Assembly (NCBI GenBank): GCA_015680685.1
Contig: MNCI01036754.1
Coordinates: 1-23,072, forward strand
Length of the DNA: 23,072 nt
Direction of reading: 5' to 3'
DNA from: Gnetum montanum
Taxonomy: Eukaryota; Streptophyta; Gnetopsida; Gnetales; Gnetaceae
The position numbers and the translations under genes were made by a program. How positions within the stretch are numbered: position 1 is the first letter of the stretch; every line of letters begins with the position of its first letter. Below are positions 10,684 through 19,980 of this stretch, in pieces. The notes under the pieces are model-generated. The model was given only the letters and a program-made list of their open reading frames with translations. It made no database searches and was not told the origin of the DNA.

Positions 10684-11417
10684 CTCCAGTCAACAAAGAT
10701 ACGGGGGTCGGAAAATCGAAGAGGCAAGGGCATTTTCTGAGCATCCGAGCAATTACCATTCTCGAGCAAAGACAAGAGACAGTCTTCAAGCATCGGTAGC
10801 AGAGGCGATCATATCTCCTTGGCGAAAACATAACTTTCCCATCAGTGATCCTTAGCAGTTCTTAGTAGAGCCTACCCAAAATAGGGGAGATAGATCAGAG
10901 ATCTGGAGATCATCTGGCAAGGTTGACAGGATCTATTAATCAGATGCAGTTGATTGATAGGTGTTCGAGCTTGACCTTCCTTGTACTCCGTCTGTGATTT
11001 CCGAGGTAGACTAAGCTCCATTCTGCATCCTTTGTAAGAAAAATTTTCCCTGTTATTTTGTGTATGTTTTGCACAAGGTAATCGAGATCTTCTTATTGTA
11101 ACTTTGTGTATGAAATACTCAAACTTCCTCTTTGGGTCAAAGTCTGGATCTTGAAATCACGTACCTCGCTGAATCTGATTCGCATTCGCCGCGTTAACGT
11201 TAGCATTGTTGTTGCAACTTTATCTACACAGTTTTCTCTCCTTTTACGATTTATCGAACCAAATCACTCCACGAAATACTTATAATCTTAAACTGATTTG
11301 ACTAATTTAGTAAGTCCCTATCTAATCGACAAGACCGTTCAGGGCATCGCGGATTTGTTATCTCCAGCACAGCCCTCGCACGGATCCATGGTTAAGACTG
11401 TGTACACGGATTTTGTT

Positions 11418-11435
11418 TGGTATTCCAGCTGCCGA
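11418..11435 (+). other. Candidate primer-binding site
   Basis: A TGG at 11418, followed by TATTCCAGCTGCCGA, lies 11 bases after a TGTACA that could end the LTR. It loosely resembles the tRNA-Arg-type site of Tat elements, which begins TGGCGACTCC, but the match is partial. I list it only as the best candidate between the LTR and gag. Confidence 0.25.
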
Positions 11436-11694
11436 CATTTTTCGTCATTACAGTTTTCTAGCGCTAGAAGGAGGGCCTAGGCTCTGATCCGCATTTTTTG
11501 GATAGCCCTGTTAGCAATTTATACCCAAAACCGTAAACATAATACCTCTAGGGAAGTTTACGACAAATCGTGTGGTGTAGATCGGTCGCAAGAACGATTC
11601 CTCTGGAATCCTACAGGGTAGAAAGCCTATTTGCGATCTTTTTGTCAGCCACTTTTTAGATCCAGTCGTTTGTCGCTGTTAACCCACTTTATCA
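11436..11694 (+). other. Leader between LTR and gag
   Basis: Untranslated leader with no long frame, between the candidate primer-binding site and the gag ATG. The packaging signal would be expected here but cannot be recognised by eye. The Ogre-type extra ORF upstream of gag is not seen. Confidence 0.4.
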
Positions 11695-14562
11695 ATGGAT
11701 GCCGTATACACAACCACAACCGCCATGGTCACCGCTGACTTGGGTGCCACATCTGTGAACCCTATCGCTGTCACCAGGCCAGCTCCTGGCGCAGCAGGAC
11801 CTCAAGGACCATCGCGTCGATCATTGAGGCTACAGGGAAAAGACCCAATATTTACTGTTGTGACCCCTGAGGAATACAACTTTATCTGCGTCAAGATCCA
11901 GGCGACGCTTGCCCTTAGCCGAGCCGAGATCGTGGCGAAGCAAAATTTCGAGATGATCCATCGAGGGGGCCAGGATTTCACCCCAACAGCCTATGACATC
12001 ATCCCTTTAATGGACCAGCAACATGAAATTATAACACAGTTGGTCATGGCTAAGAGCCAGGCTGCACGGGCTATGATGGAACCCCAAAATGGGGAGGAAG
12101 AAGATGATGAGTTTGTAGCTCAGTCTGAGCATTCATATCATACTCTTAGCCCCCACACTTACGTCAATCCATCATTCCCTTTCAACGGAGAAGCAGCCCC
12201 TCTTAACCCGGCCATGACCATACAGACGCACGTCCCCTTCATTCCACAAGCCGCTGCATAGCCATTTAGGCTGCAAGTGCAAGTACCCCACAATAACATG
12301 GGGGCAGTCTCATCATCACGTGTACTCAGCATTCCAGCGGTGGTTCCAGCAACCACCATGCCCCATTTCATCCCACAGATCCAATCCCAAACCATATCCA
12401 CAACTCGCTCGATGCAAACCTTATCTTTGCCGCCCCCTCCAACCCAGCAGATCACAGCTGTCGTGTAGCCAGAGATACCTGTTCAATAGCTTGCTGCGAG
12501 TCAGTGGACCTACCCCGTGGCACGACACAACTAGTCTGCGGTATACGGTGTGCAACCCTCGGTGGCACCCGCAACGCATATTCCGCAGGTGAACCCGCAA
12601 TACCCCTATCCTCATCTCGCACAGCCGACAGTGGCCAATCTTTCTTCCCAAACCGGTGGATGGTGGTCTTCACAGGCACCCCTGCCTATAGGGATCCCCA
12701 CCCCACCATCTACTGGCCAAACCATCCCATCATTTCCACCACCTGGCCCTGCTTTCCCAGGTCAGCCCCCTGCTCCTACTGCATAGACACCTCCAGCAAC
12801 AGGTCTGGACAAAGCTTTTCTACTTATTCAAACCCTCATTGAGGAGGTTAGGCGTCTTAAGGCCGCTGGCTCAGACACTGTACAGATCATGGACTTTTAC
12901 CAAGATGATCCCATTAGTCCAATGGTCCCCATGTTGTCGTTGCCACCAGGGATGTCCTTACCTCATTTTACCAAGTATAATGGAGAGGGAGATCCCAATG
13001 CTCACTTGGTCATCTTCAGATCCGAGTCCTTGTTGTTACAACAATGGACACACACGATCATCTGAGTCTTTGCTATGTCTTTAACAGGGAAAGCTTTGGA
13101 TTGGTATCGAGCCCTCCCATGCTCTTCCATCTCAACCTTGGAAGAACTGTTGACACAATTCGTGACCCGCTTTAAATACAACTTGAAGCTAGAAGTCACG
13201 TTGGATCAGCTCATGGGGGTGAAACAAGATCCTCTTGAACTAGTCCAGAAGTTCATACAGTGTTGGAATGCTACTTTGAATGAAATCCGTGAGCCAATTG
13301 CAGACTCACATTTATTGGCCATCTTCAAAGGAGCAGTTAATGACTTTATCAAGTTAAAGCTGTATTATCTTTCCCCCAACTCTTTACATCAGGCCTTCAC
13401 TCAAATTAGAAGCGTCCAAGATGCTGCGGAGGCCAGCAAAGACCCGGCGTATGTCACCTACAAAAACACACACAACAAAGGCAAGGACAAAGGCAAAGCG
13501 ACAACAACGACAGTGGCTGTGCTGGCTGAAGGTGCAAAGAATAAGAACAAGAAGGCACCTACGGCGCCTCCTGAGACCACAACCAATGCAGGTAGCATTA
13601 GCCAGGATACAACTGTCCCTGAAAGCTCCCCCCAGCCTAAACCAAACTTTGAGCGTAAAGATTGCTCAAAGTATACAGCCCTACCTGTAAAGCATTCAGA
13701 ACTATTGAAGCAATTATTAGGGGCCGGATACATGCAACCCAAAAAGGTATCCGAAGAAGCTCTGAAGCATCACAGACGTCATTGTGAACTACTAAAGAAC
13801 CCTTCTCTAGCTCTACCTAACAAAACACCAGTTCCGAGATCTTTTAGGTTGGACCATTTCTATGACTACCACCAGCTGTGTGGTCACGACACGGATTACT
13901 GCTGAGCGTTGAAGGACGATATTCAACGCATGATTGATGATGTTCATTTAAAACTAGATGGTAGTAGTCTGACACGCCTGGAAAACCAAGCATTGCACAT
14001 GTATAAGGATCCGTTGAATGCAAATGACGCACCCTATACAATCAATGTGGTAACTACGGACAGTGAGAGGAAGGCACCACCCAGACAACCTTTCGTTTTG
14101 CGTGTGTCTACCAACTCACAATAGGGGGGAATCCCTTCATCGACAGCCAGTGGCGTCTCAAGGCCACCTTTTATCATTCGTGCACCTTCGCAGAATACCA
14201 CTTAGCCACACAGTAACAGACAAGCCGCGACTTTGTCCGCACCCATGCCTAGGGCACCCTTCATCATTAGGGCGCCAAAACCACCGGCTGCTCCTCTTAC
14301 GCAGGGGCAGACCTCTAACCAAAATCATCAACCATCACCTGACAAGCGAAAGACAGATCATTTTACGCTCAGCTTCCCTAAGCCTAGGCCCTTGGCCTCT
14401 GTGCCTTTGCCTGTACCTCAGAAACAAAATAAAGGTGCGAAAACGCAACCACCTCCTCTTGGCAAGAAAAAGAACAACCCCCTGACTAACACCGTTCCAC
14501 CTCGGGAGATTCGTCTCTTGGGTCAAATGGAAGAGGACAAGAGAGATAAACAACCCAACTGA
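11695..14562 (+). pseudogene. gag: Gag of the Tat/Ogre-type element, interrupted by ten stops, no frameshift
   Basis: Structural polyprotein forming the virus-like particle. One reading frame runs from the ATG at 11695 through the whole region. The N-terminal part is open for 188 codons and contains a basic RRSLRLQGKDP segment. A Pro/Gln-rich linker follows (about 12,260-12,830), then the capsid domain at about 12,940-13,420, recognisable by LPHFTKYNGEGDPNAHL and MSLTGKALDWYRALP. A Lys-rich stretch and a zinc-binding-like segment DYHQLCGHDTDYC (13,864-13,902) come next; its expected first Cys reads Tyr (FYDYH). Near 14,160 and 14,250 the linker repeats RPPFIIRAP as RAPFIIRAP. Stops lie at 12259, 12466, 12487, 12532, 12784, 13063, 13903, 14122, 14203 and 14560 (seven TAG, three TGA). 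Each is one C to T change from CAG or CGA. The frame continues into the protease. Confidence 0.8.
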
Positions 14563-15459
14563 GAGAAGGCCCTCCTTGACACATTTATGCAGGTCAAACA
14601 GGCTCTCAAACAAAAAAATACAACGCTGAGCCTTTATGACCTGGTTATGACATCCCGGGAGCACCGTGAGGCTATGGTCCGCATGCTTACATCCATATCT
14701 GTGGATGAAGGCTTGCCAGCGGAGGAGGAAGTGATACATGCTGTCATGTTTCCTTTCGAAGCTGAGCAATCTAGGCCTACCTCGCTGACCTTTCATGACG
14801 AGTCTACCAAAGATGATCCTGAGAAAGGTCAGGTAACAAATGAACCCATGTTCATCACCATTCGGGTCGGTCAGTACCGAATCCGGAGGGTACATGTGGA
14901 CGATGGCGCAGCTACAAATGTCATTCCTTATTCCATTGTGGATAGATTGGGTTTGGTCGACCAGATCACTCCCACGATGACAGCTTGCGTAAAATCGTTC
15001 AATGGGTCAAGGGTTTAGGTCAAAGGGACGGTCCGTATCGAATTTGTGGCAGGAGATTAATTCCCAACAGAGACCACATTCCTAGTCATCGAGGAGATGC
15101 CTGGATTTAACTTGATCTTAGGGAGGTCGTGGTTAGCCCAGCTGAGGGCAGTTTTATCACCGATACACCAAGAGATACACCTACCCTACGCTGGAGGGGA
15201 GGTTGTAATATGCGGTGATGAAATCACCCCCAGGACTATCAACAACATTGAAGAAGAATGGGGTTCAGAGATAGAAACATCGGATGATCAAACCTATCCC
15301 CAAATCCCTTAACAAATCGACACTAATGATGACAGTCTAGCCTGGGCCAACCTGCCATTTCAGGATGGCGGCATAGAGGAGTCAGATCGTAAATCCCCCC
15401 GCCCTTACACAACACTCAACGTGAAGGCCATTAAGAGACAACTAAGGATCGATGGTTGA
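14563..15459 (+). pseudogene. Aspartic protease of the Tat/Ogre-type element
   Basis: Same frame as gag, as usual for a gag-pro fusion. The active-site region reads VDDGAATNVIPYSIVDRLGL, with the catalytic Asp codon at 14899-14901; the family usually has VDGGA or a DSG/DTG-like triad, so the second Asp is unusual. The second conserved strand reads GFNLILGRSWLAQL near 15,100-15,140, matching the LGRxWL motif of plant gypsy proteases. In-frame stops are at 15016 (TAG), 15058 (TAA) and 15310 (TAA). The frame ends at TGA 15457-15459, which may be the natural end or another lost Arg codon. Seven bases later the 5-kb block with the antisense gene begins. Confidence 0.75.
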
Positions 15460-15691
15460 AGAATGGCATTTACGCACATTATCATGTTTTTATCAGCTAT
15501 TGCCTTGTACATTCAACAGTCTTTTTTTCATTCAATACATATTTACGCTATAAAATTTTTCAATTTTTACGCTTGCCATCTCTTTACGCTATTGCATTTC
15601 TTTTACGTATGCTATTCATGTTGCTTAATAACTTTAGCCTAATTACGCAGAATTGTATACTGTTATCATTTACGCTTCCTATATTACGCAA
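15460..15691. other. AT-rich spacer downstream of the protease
   Basis: No protein motif. It contains TTACGC hexamers in AT-rich context, the same word that fills the U3 of the LTR. It would be the 3' untranslated region of a gag-pro transcript ending here. Confidence 0.4.
15467..15476. repeat. Left copy of the direct repeat CATTTACGCA flanking the antisense block
   Basis: CATTTACGCA begins eight bases after the protease stop. An identical decamer at 20487-20496 lies just before the pol ATG. The pair brackets the whole antisense gene. Because it contains the frequent TTACGC word, chance cannot be excluded. Confidence 0.4.
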
Positions 15692-15848
15692 AGGACCCGC
15701 AATGGCCTTAAACTAGTTATGGCTCACAACGGCCTTAAACTAGCCATGGCCCGCAATGGCCTAAAACTAGTTTCCAGATTACGCAAACTCGCCAGATGGC
15801 CCGCAATGGCCTAAAACTAGCCATGGCCCGCAATGGCCTTAAACTAAC
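15692..15848. repeat. Five-copy repeat of a 27-bp unit
   Basis: The unit is close to ATGGCCCGCAATGGCCT followed by TAAACTAGCC. Copies start at about 15692, 15719, 15746, 15796 and 15823. The first three are head to tail, a 23-base spacer with a TTACGC word follows, then two more. Copies differ at one to four positions. The unit is palindrome-rich (GGCC, ATGGCC...GGCCAT across junctions). It lies between the convergent 3' ends of gag-pro and the antisense gene. Confidence 0.85.
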
Positions 15849-16017
15849 AATTTCATTCCATCGCAACATGCTTACGCTTTATAGATGAAACGTAAAAGAC
15901 AAAAAAAAATATATTAAATAGACACTTAAAATCACCAGAAAATTTCATAGTTAGCCTTTTCAGTCAATCTCACAACCATTGTTGACAACAATCAATAAAA
16001 CCATGCGTAAATCACAA
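15849..16017 (-). other. 3' flank of the antisense gene
   Basis: AT-rich sequence just beyond the minus-strand stop codon at 16018, with a poly-A/T tract at about 15900-15917 and several TTACGC/GCGTAA words. It is the likely 3' untranslated and polyadenylation region of the antisense transcript. No canonical AATAAA on the minus strand was identified with confidence. Confidence 0.35.
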
Positions 16018-16251
16018 TTACGCATCTCCTTTGACGCCACTGTCACCAGTGTCTCTTAAGTCCGGTTCTAGCTCTAATGGATCGTCCTCTAGTGGACCTT
16101 CTCTTCTGGGAAGTATTCCTTCATGAGGAATTTCCTCTTCACGAGGTCCTTGCTTTGGCACCGGCTCCATAGGGGGACGCTCTTCATTACTATGCTCCTC
16201 TTCCTGTGCTTGCTCCTCAGCTTGCTCGTTTTCTCTATCCCCTTCGGGCAC
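16018..16251 (-). pseudogene. Antisense gene exon 8: acidic C-terminal tail
   Basis: The acceptor TATATCTAG|GTGCCC joins in phase zero. The reading is almost entirely Glu, Asp, Gln and Pro (for example ENEQAEEQAQEEEH and PLEDDPLELEPDL) and closes with TAA at 16018-16020. A low-complexity acidic tail of 77 residues is typical of nuclear or chaperone-like proteins but is not diagnostic. Confidence 0.55.
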
Positions 16252-16331
16252 CTAGATATAGAAAACATATTAGCAAGACAAAACTTGACAACACAATAGA
16301 AAAATTTAGACTTAGCCATGATTAAATTTAC

Positions 16332-17149
16332 TCGCGATGGCCCTGCTTTCGCAGCAAAAGGAAGCTTTTCTAGGCCGACCCACAGGCGCTTCATAATTTC
16401 CTCCTCAGTTAGGTCCGACCACACATCATCTCCCAAGGCAGCTCCAGCCTTCACCTTTCCTTTCTCCACGCTGGTCCATTGAGGCGGGTCAGGGAAGAAT
16501 GTAGGGATTGTAGTCTGGCCCCCAGGGAGAGTCATCTCCCTTTTCAGGGACGCACTCACTGTCACCTGCTCTTGGAACTTCTCGAAGGCTTCGGATGCTC
16601 TAATGACGTCAAGGAAGACTTGCAAGGATTGTGCTTTGACGGTAGAATCGCGATAAATTTTATGATAAGTGATGCTTTCTCGCTTATACAAATGTTTGTG
16701 ATCCTTTTCCTTCTGCCTCCACTCTTGCACACTTGCACAGTAATCCCTCCAATCCTGGTTTTTCTGAGCTAGTAGCTCTATCTGCATTCGTTGCTCTACT
16801 AACGCCCGACTAGTTTGCATGCTATTTTTCATGGCGGTCCAATAACGGGAGTAGTCAATAACAGCAGTACGCCAGTCCTCATCGCCTATCTCCCGCACCT
16901 GTAGGAATTCGCATCACGACTTCAGGTCTTCGACCTCTTTGGTCAGAGACCCAATCTTCTGCTCTGACCTCTGCAGCCTTTTCTAGAGGCTTTCATTTAC
17001 GCCCTTACTCTCCCATAAGGAGTGGGTCAAGCGTAACGCACATTTATGCATCTCCTCATAAATGTGACGTGGCACGGCCGCCCCATCCGATGGAGGCTCG
17101 ACTGTGTCCAAATCAATGGGCTCCGTTGGGTCCCATCGAAGGCAAGCTC
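16332..17149 (-). pseudogene. Antisense gene exon 7: coiled coil
   Basis: The acceptor is GCTGTTAG|GAGCTT and the donor TCGCGA|GTAAAT. The first third reads ACLRWDPTEPIDLDTVEPP, then a long Glu, Gln, Lys and Arg-rich helix with segments KRLQRSEQKIGSLTKEVEDL and EQRMQIELLAQKNQDWRDY, a probable coiled coil for self-association. The end reads TEEEIMKRLWVGLEKLPFAAK. In-frame stops are TAG 16985 and TGA 16916, both one C to T change from a sense codon. The LPFAAK end resembles LPKVA of the left-half minus-strand remnant. Confidence 0.6.
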
Positions 17150-17226
17150 CTAACAGCAAACATTATCATTGTATATGACACATTACCACTGTATAGTAAA
17201 ATAAACTTTTTATAGCTACAGCATAC

Positions 17227-17355
17227 CAGCTTTAGGATTGACACGCTCGAGACGCTCGATCATATCACTGACAACGCCTTCCATGAAGGCAAACTTGTCA
17301 GGAAAGTCTCTCCACGCTTTGCTCAGAACGATGGACGTGGATGCATCCTCTTCTC
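17227..17355 (-). pseudogene. Antisense gene exon 6
   Basis: A short fully open exon between CTATAG|GAGAAG and GCTG|GTATGC. It reads EEDASTSIVLSKAWRDF, then MEGVVSDMIERLERVNP. Hydrophilic and probably helical, it may begin the coiled-coil part. Phase agrees at both ends. Confidence 0.5.
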
Positions 17356-17425
17356 CTATAGCGTAGTCAAGTTAGAAACTCTAATTATTAACAAAATTCT
17401 GCAAGATTTCTAACACGCTCATTAC

Positions 17426-17653
17426 CTCTACCGGTGACAGTGGCAACCTCGCCAACATCTTCCGCCTCCTTCTCCGCTTCACGCACAAGGGCCTGTGCAT
17501 CGCTTGCCCCTCCAGCTGGGGCCTCCTCACGCACATGAGTCTGTGCGGCGCTTGTCTCGACAGCTGGGGCCTCTTTTTATAAAACTGGGACCCCTTCCCC
17601 ACGACTTAGTATCACTGCCCTTGTTTCAGGGGTCAGCTGCTCCGTAATTTTCA
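17426..17653 (-). pseudogene. Antisense gene exon 5: EAPA repeat, acidic
   Basis: The acceptor is ATGACCAG|TGAAAA and the donor AGAG|GTAATG (an alternative donor six bases earlier keeps the same phase). In the phase set by exon 4 the reading contains EAPAVETSAAQTHVR and, in tandem, EEAPAGGASDAQALVRE, so the exon grew by an internal duplication of about 16 residues. One in-frame TAA lies at 17579-17577, a single C to T change from CAA. A longer open reading in another frame of this exon is a shadow. Confidence 0.5.
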
Positions 17654-17746
17654 CTGGTCATATCACAATACTCTTAATATATCATTCCAAATATTCTAAG
17701 TAAACATTGCGTAATACAGTTTTCAATACATCTCCCTCACACTTAC

Positions 17747-18796
17747 CAGGTGGAGGTTTACTCCGCTGAACCCTGACTTTCACGGTTTGACCTATGCCAC
17801 TCCCAGGCTCCGTAGAGGCCTCAGTTATATGAAGCCTTTTACGCCGAGCTGCAGGTTCTACAATTTCTGCTGCCAAACGCTTCCCTCGTGAGGCATCATC
17901 GGGGTAGGTAGGCATTATCCCGCCTATGCTGTCGGGGCCTCGCATTTGAGACGCCACCAGATCTCTAGTCGTTATAGACAGAGATTCCCCAATCCCTTCC
18001 GAAGAATCCTGCCCACGGGTAGTGCTGAGGATATGTGTAATCCAAGGTTTGGATAGCTGGTCTCGGTCCTGTTGCACCCAGACCCCATTCCTTTGGATGA
18101 CCAAAAACTCAGCAAAATGCCGAAGGCAAGCTATGAAGAAGGCGTAATACACATTGAAACGAGACTCGAGCTTCTTGCGAAGCCTGATCATCTCAGTGCG
18201 TAGTCCCTCAACAAAATAGCTTGCCCAATTGAACTGGGTCCCTTCTTCCAAAACCTCCCGCATAATACGGGTCTGCTCTATGGAAAAGAACTTCCCTTGC
18301 GAGAGCGTTTTGGGAAAAGTCCGGGCCCGGAAAAGGGGATAAATTGTCTTGGCAATTCCTAGTTTGTTTCTTTCACAAGGAATCCCTTTAGGCTCCTTCT
18401 TGACCCTTACCCACTCCTCCAGCCACTTCTGATAGTCGAGAGTCCTCTTCACCTTCTCGTCTATGGGAAGGCCGTCAGAGGGGATGCTAAAAAGGTCTGC
18501 AAAGAGCTGAGCATCAATGTCAAAACTTACACATACATGATGCACGCGCGTGCAAAAACGCTCTACCTTTTCACTGAAGGAGTTGACCAGGGTTAGCATT
18601 TCACTGGTGGGGACATCAGGAGTTGTGGCTAAAAATAAATGCATTAGCCTCGCTTGTCGGATCTTGGTGACCACCGCAACTGGGGCTGCCGCGTGGCCAA
18701 GCCAGCATTGTGCATCCTTGATGTCGCTGTAACGGAAGAGGACGGTATTCGCCTCGCGGCCGAAAATTGGAAGGGTAATCTCCTGGGATTCCCTGA
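17747..18796 (-). pseudogene. Antisense gene exon 4: plant-transposon-protein-like segment
   Basis: The longest exon, 1050 bases with no stop. The acceptor is TTGTTCAG|TCAGGG and the donor is the consensus CCTG|GTAAGTG. The middle reads DIDAQLFADLFSIPSDGLP, then KTIYPLFRARTFPKTLSQ, FFSIEQTRIMREVLEEG, FNWASYFVEGLRTEM and YYAFFIACLRHFAEF. The order IPxxG, PLFxxR, LL/MREVLxG and a hydrophobic FFxACL segment follows the 'putative plant transposon protein' family common in plant LTR elements. The last third is basic and Ser/Pro-rich (AARRKRLHI, VRVQRSKPPPG). An intact 1-kb frame in a decaying element suggests recent selection or youth. Confidence 0.6.
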
Positions 18797-18895
18797 CTGA
18801 ACAATGTAAGACACAGGTTAGGCAGAAAACATTATTACTCAACGTTCACAGTTCACAACTACACCACACAACAATATAATACATAGCAGTTTTAC

Positions 18896-19170
18896 TAGGT
18901 CCAAATGGCAAAGGAAATGGAGGAAGGTTTCTTTGCACGTCCTCAACAGTAAGGGGCGGATCCAAGGTCCAGTCATCATGTAGCCACTCGAGATTCTGGC
19001 AATTCTTGAAAGCGTCAGCATAGCGGGTGGGGTACTCATGAATGTTGAAGCCGATCTGCCCCATCACACCAGCGCGTACGTTGTTAGTTGAGGTAAACGC
19101 CTTTATTGCTGTTTCGGTCCATGACAACGTATCACCATCTCCTACTAACCTGTTCTCATGAATAAAAAAC
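18896..19170 (-). pseudogene. Antisense gene exon 3
   Basis: Open throughout. It includes ENRLVGDGDTLSWTETAIK and FNIHEYPTRYADAF and ends FPLPFGP before the donor CCTA|GTAAAAC. Two acceptors 21 bases apart (exon start 19170 or 19149) both keep phase; the second has a better pyrimidine run. I do not recognise a family. It may complete the HAD-like domain or form a linker to exon 4. Confidence 0.55.
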
Positions 19171-19258
19171 CTGTACCATACCACATAGGCTTATCTTATG
19201 CTTTGCAAAACCCAGACAACAGACATATAACAAAAATACAGTCAACAAAACTACTTAT

Positions 19259-19708
19259 CCGCCTGAATAATACATAGTGCCTACTGGGTTCTGGAAGTAG
19301 GTAGAGACATGACGAGCCATGAACAAAGTGTTATATGTGTGATAGCAACTGAACTGGGCCATTTCCCAGATCTAGCCCAAGCACCTCAAACCTCGGGCGC
19401 TAAGGTCTCGGTCCTCGGGACGACCAGTGTTGATGGCTCCATCCATTAAGAAGGCCAAAATTCCCTGTGCAGAACCCACTAACAGGTGCTCCAAAATGGC
19501 ACCAGCAATATCGCCTGACAAATTAGACCATATAATGATGTTGTAGTTGTGCAGTAAGAACTACAGAAACTCCAGCGCACCCTTTCGAAACCATATGGCC
19601 TTCCCATGCAACCGAGTTTGTGGGGGAGGGACATTAGGCACGATCGGGTTTATACAGCACAAAACCCCAACAATATCCAAGACGATCAAAACAGGCTTTA
19701 GCATAATA
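19259..19708 (-). pseudogene. Antisense gene exon 2: FCP1/NIF-like HAD phosphatase domain, motifs degenerate
   Basis: The acceptor TTTTCTGTACAG|TATT joins exon 1 in phase. The reading starts KPVLIVLDIVGVL, which occupies the position of HAD motif I (family: LDLNGLL or DxDxT), then ALEFL, FLLHNYNIIIWSN, matching the family's EFLxFCxENFxVxIWSS segment, then AILEHL. Near the end it has GQIWEM-like spacing, YNTLF and NPVGTMYY, which line up with the family's IWE, YNxxNTLLVDDSP and NPxxTAIFP. The second motif I acidic residue reads Val and the DD of motif IV reads Met-Ala, so catalytic activity is unlikely. Stops are at 19563 and 19374 (both TAG). The downstream donor is ATAAGT instead of GTAAGT. 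The fold assignment is by eye and should be tested by profile search. Confidence 0.55.
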
Positions 19709-19980
19709 CTGTACAGAAAATGCAATACACAGATCAATATCTAGATTCACATTTGCATGATTAAATACAGAAAACCTACAAATTACGCTTAGTTATCCAT
19801 GCCGAAATCGCCAAAACCCTTGCAATAGCATAAGGTTTGTCCCTGACAACAACGATAGACGCAACCCCATTAAACCCTTGTCTTAATGCAAGGTCCATAG
19901 TCTAAAACCCCCGTTTACGCGAACAACGCTACAACAATAAACACTACTAGAATAACACAAATACACAAGAGACAGTCTAC

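Larger units (their letters stand above)
10000..11406 (+). mobile_element. 5' LTR of the Tat/Ogre-type element (edges approximate)
   Basis: Non-coding, CpG-rich stretch holding a cluster of TTACGC motifs, a perfect palindrome and a TATA box in the expected U3 position. The right edge is placed at a TGTACA ending at 11406, about 11 bases before a TGG that may begin the primer-binding site. The left edge is only the composition break near 10,000. The 3' copy is outside the window, so neither edge can be verified by comparison. Short open frames inside are not genes. Confidence 0.5.

Noticed and set aside
11418-11435. Firm assignment of a tRNA-Arg primer-binding site
   Set aside because: Only TGG and scattered positions match. 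It is kept as a low-confidence candidate and no tRNA is named for it.
12159-12679. Several overlapping open frames on both strands in the Pro/Gln-rich gag linker
   Set aside because: Low stop density in a GC-richer, proline-rich region gives open frames by chance. Only the frame continuous with 11695 and the capsid domain is kept.
14335-14895. A 186-codon open frame on the minus strand over gag-pro
   Set aside because: It lies opposite the gag-pro frame, has no recognisable motif, and the plus-strand frame continues through it with protease motifs following. Treated as a shadow.
17381-17602. 73-codon minus-strand frame over antisense exon 5
   Set aside because: The splice phase set by the neighbouring exons selects another frame with a clear EAPA tandem repeat, so this one is a shadow despite being longer without stops.
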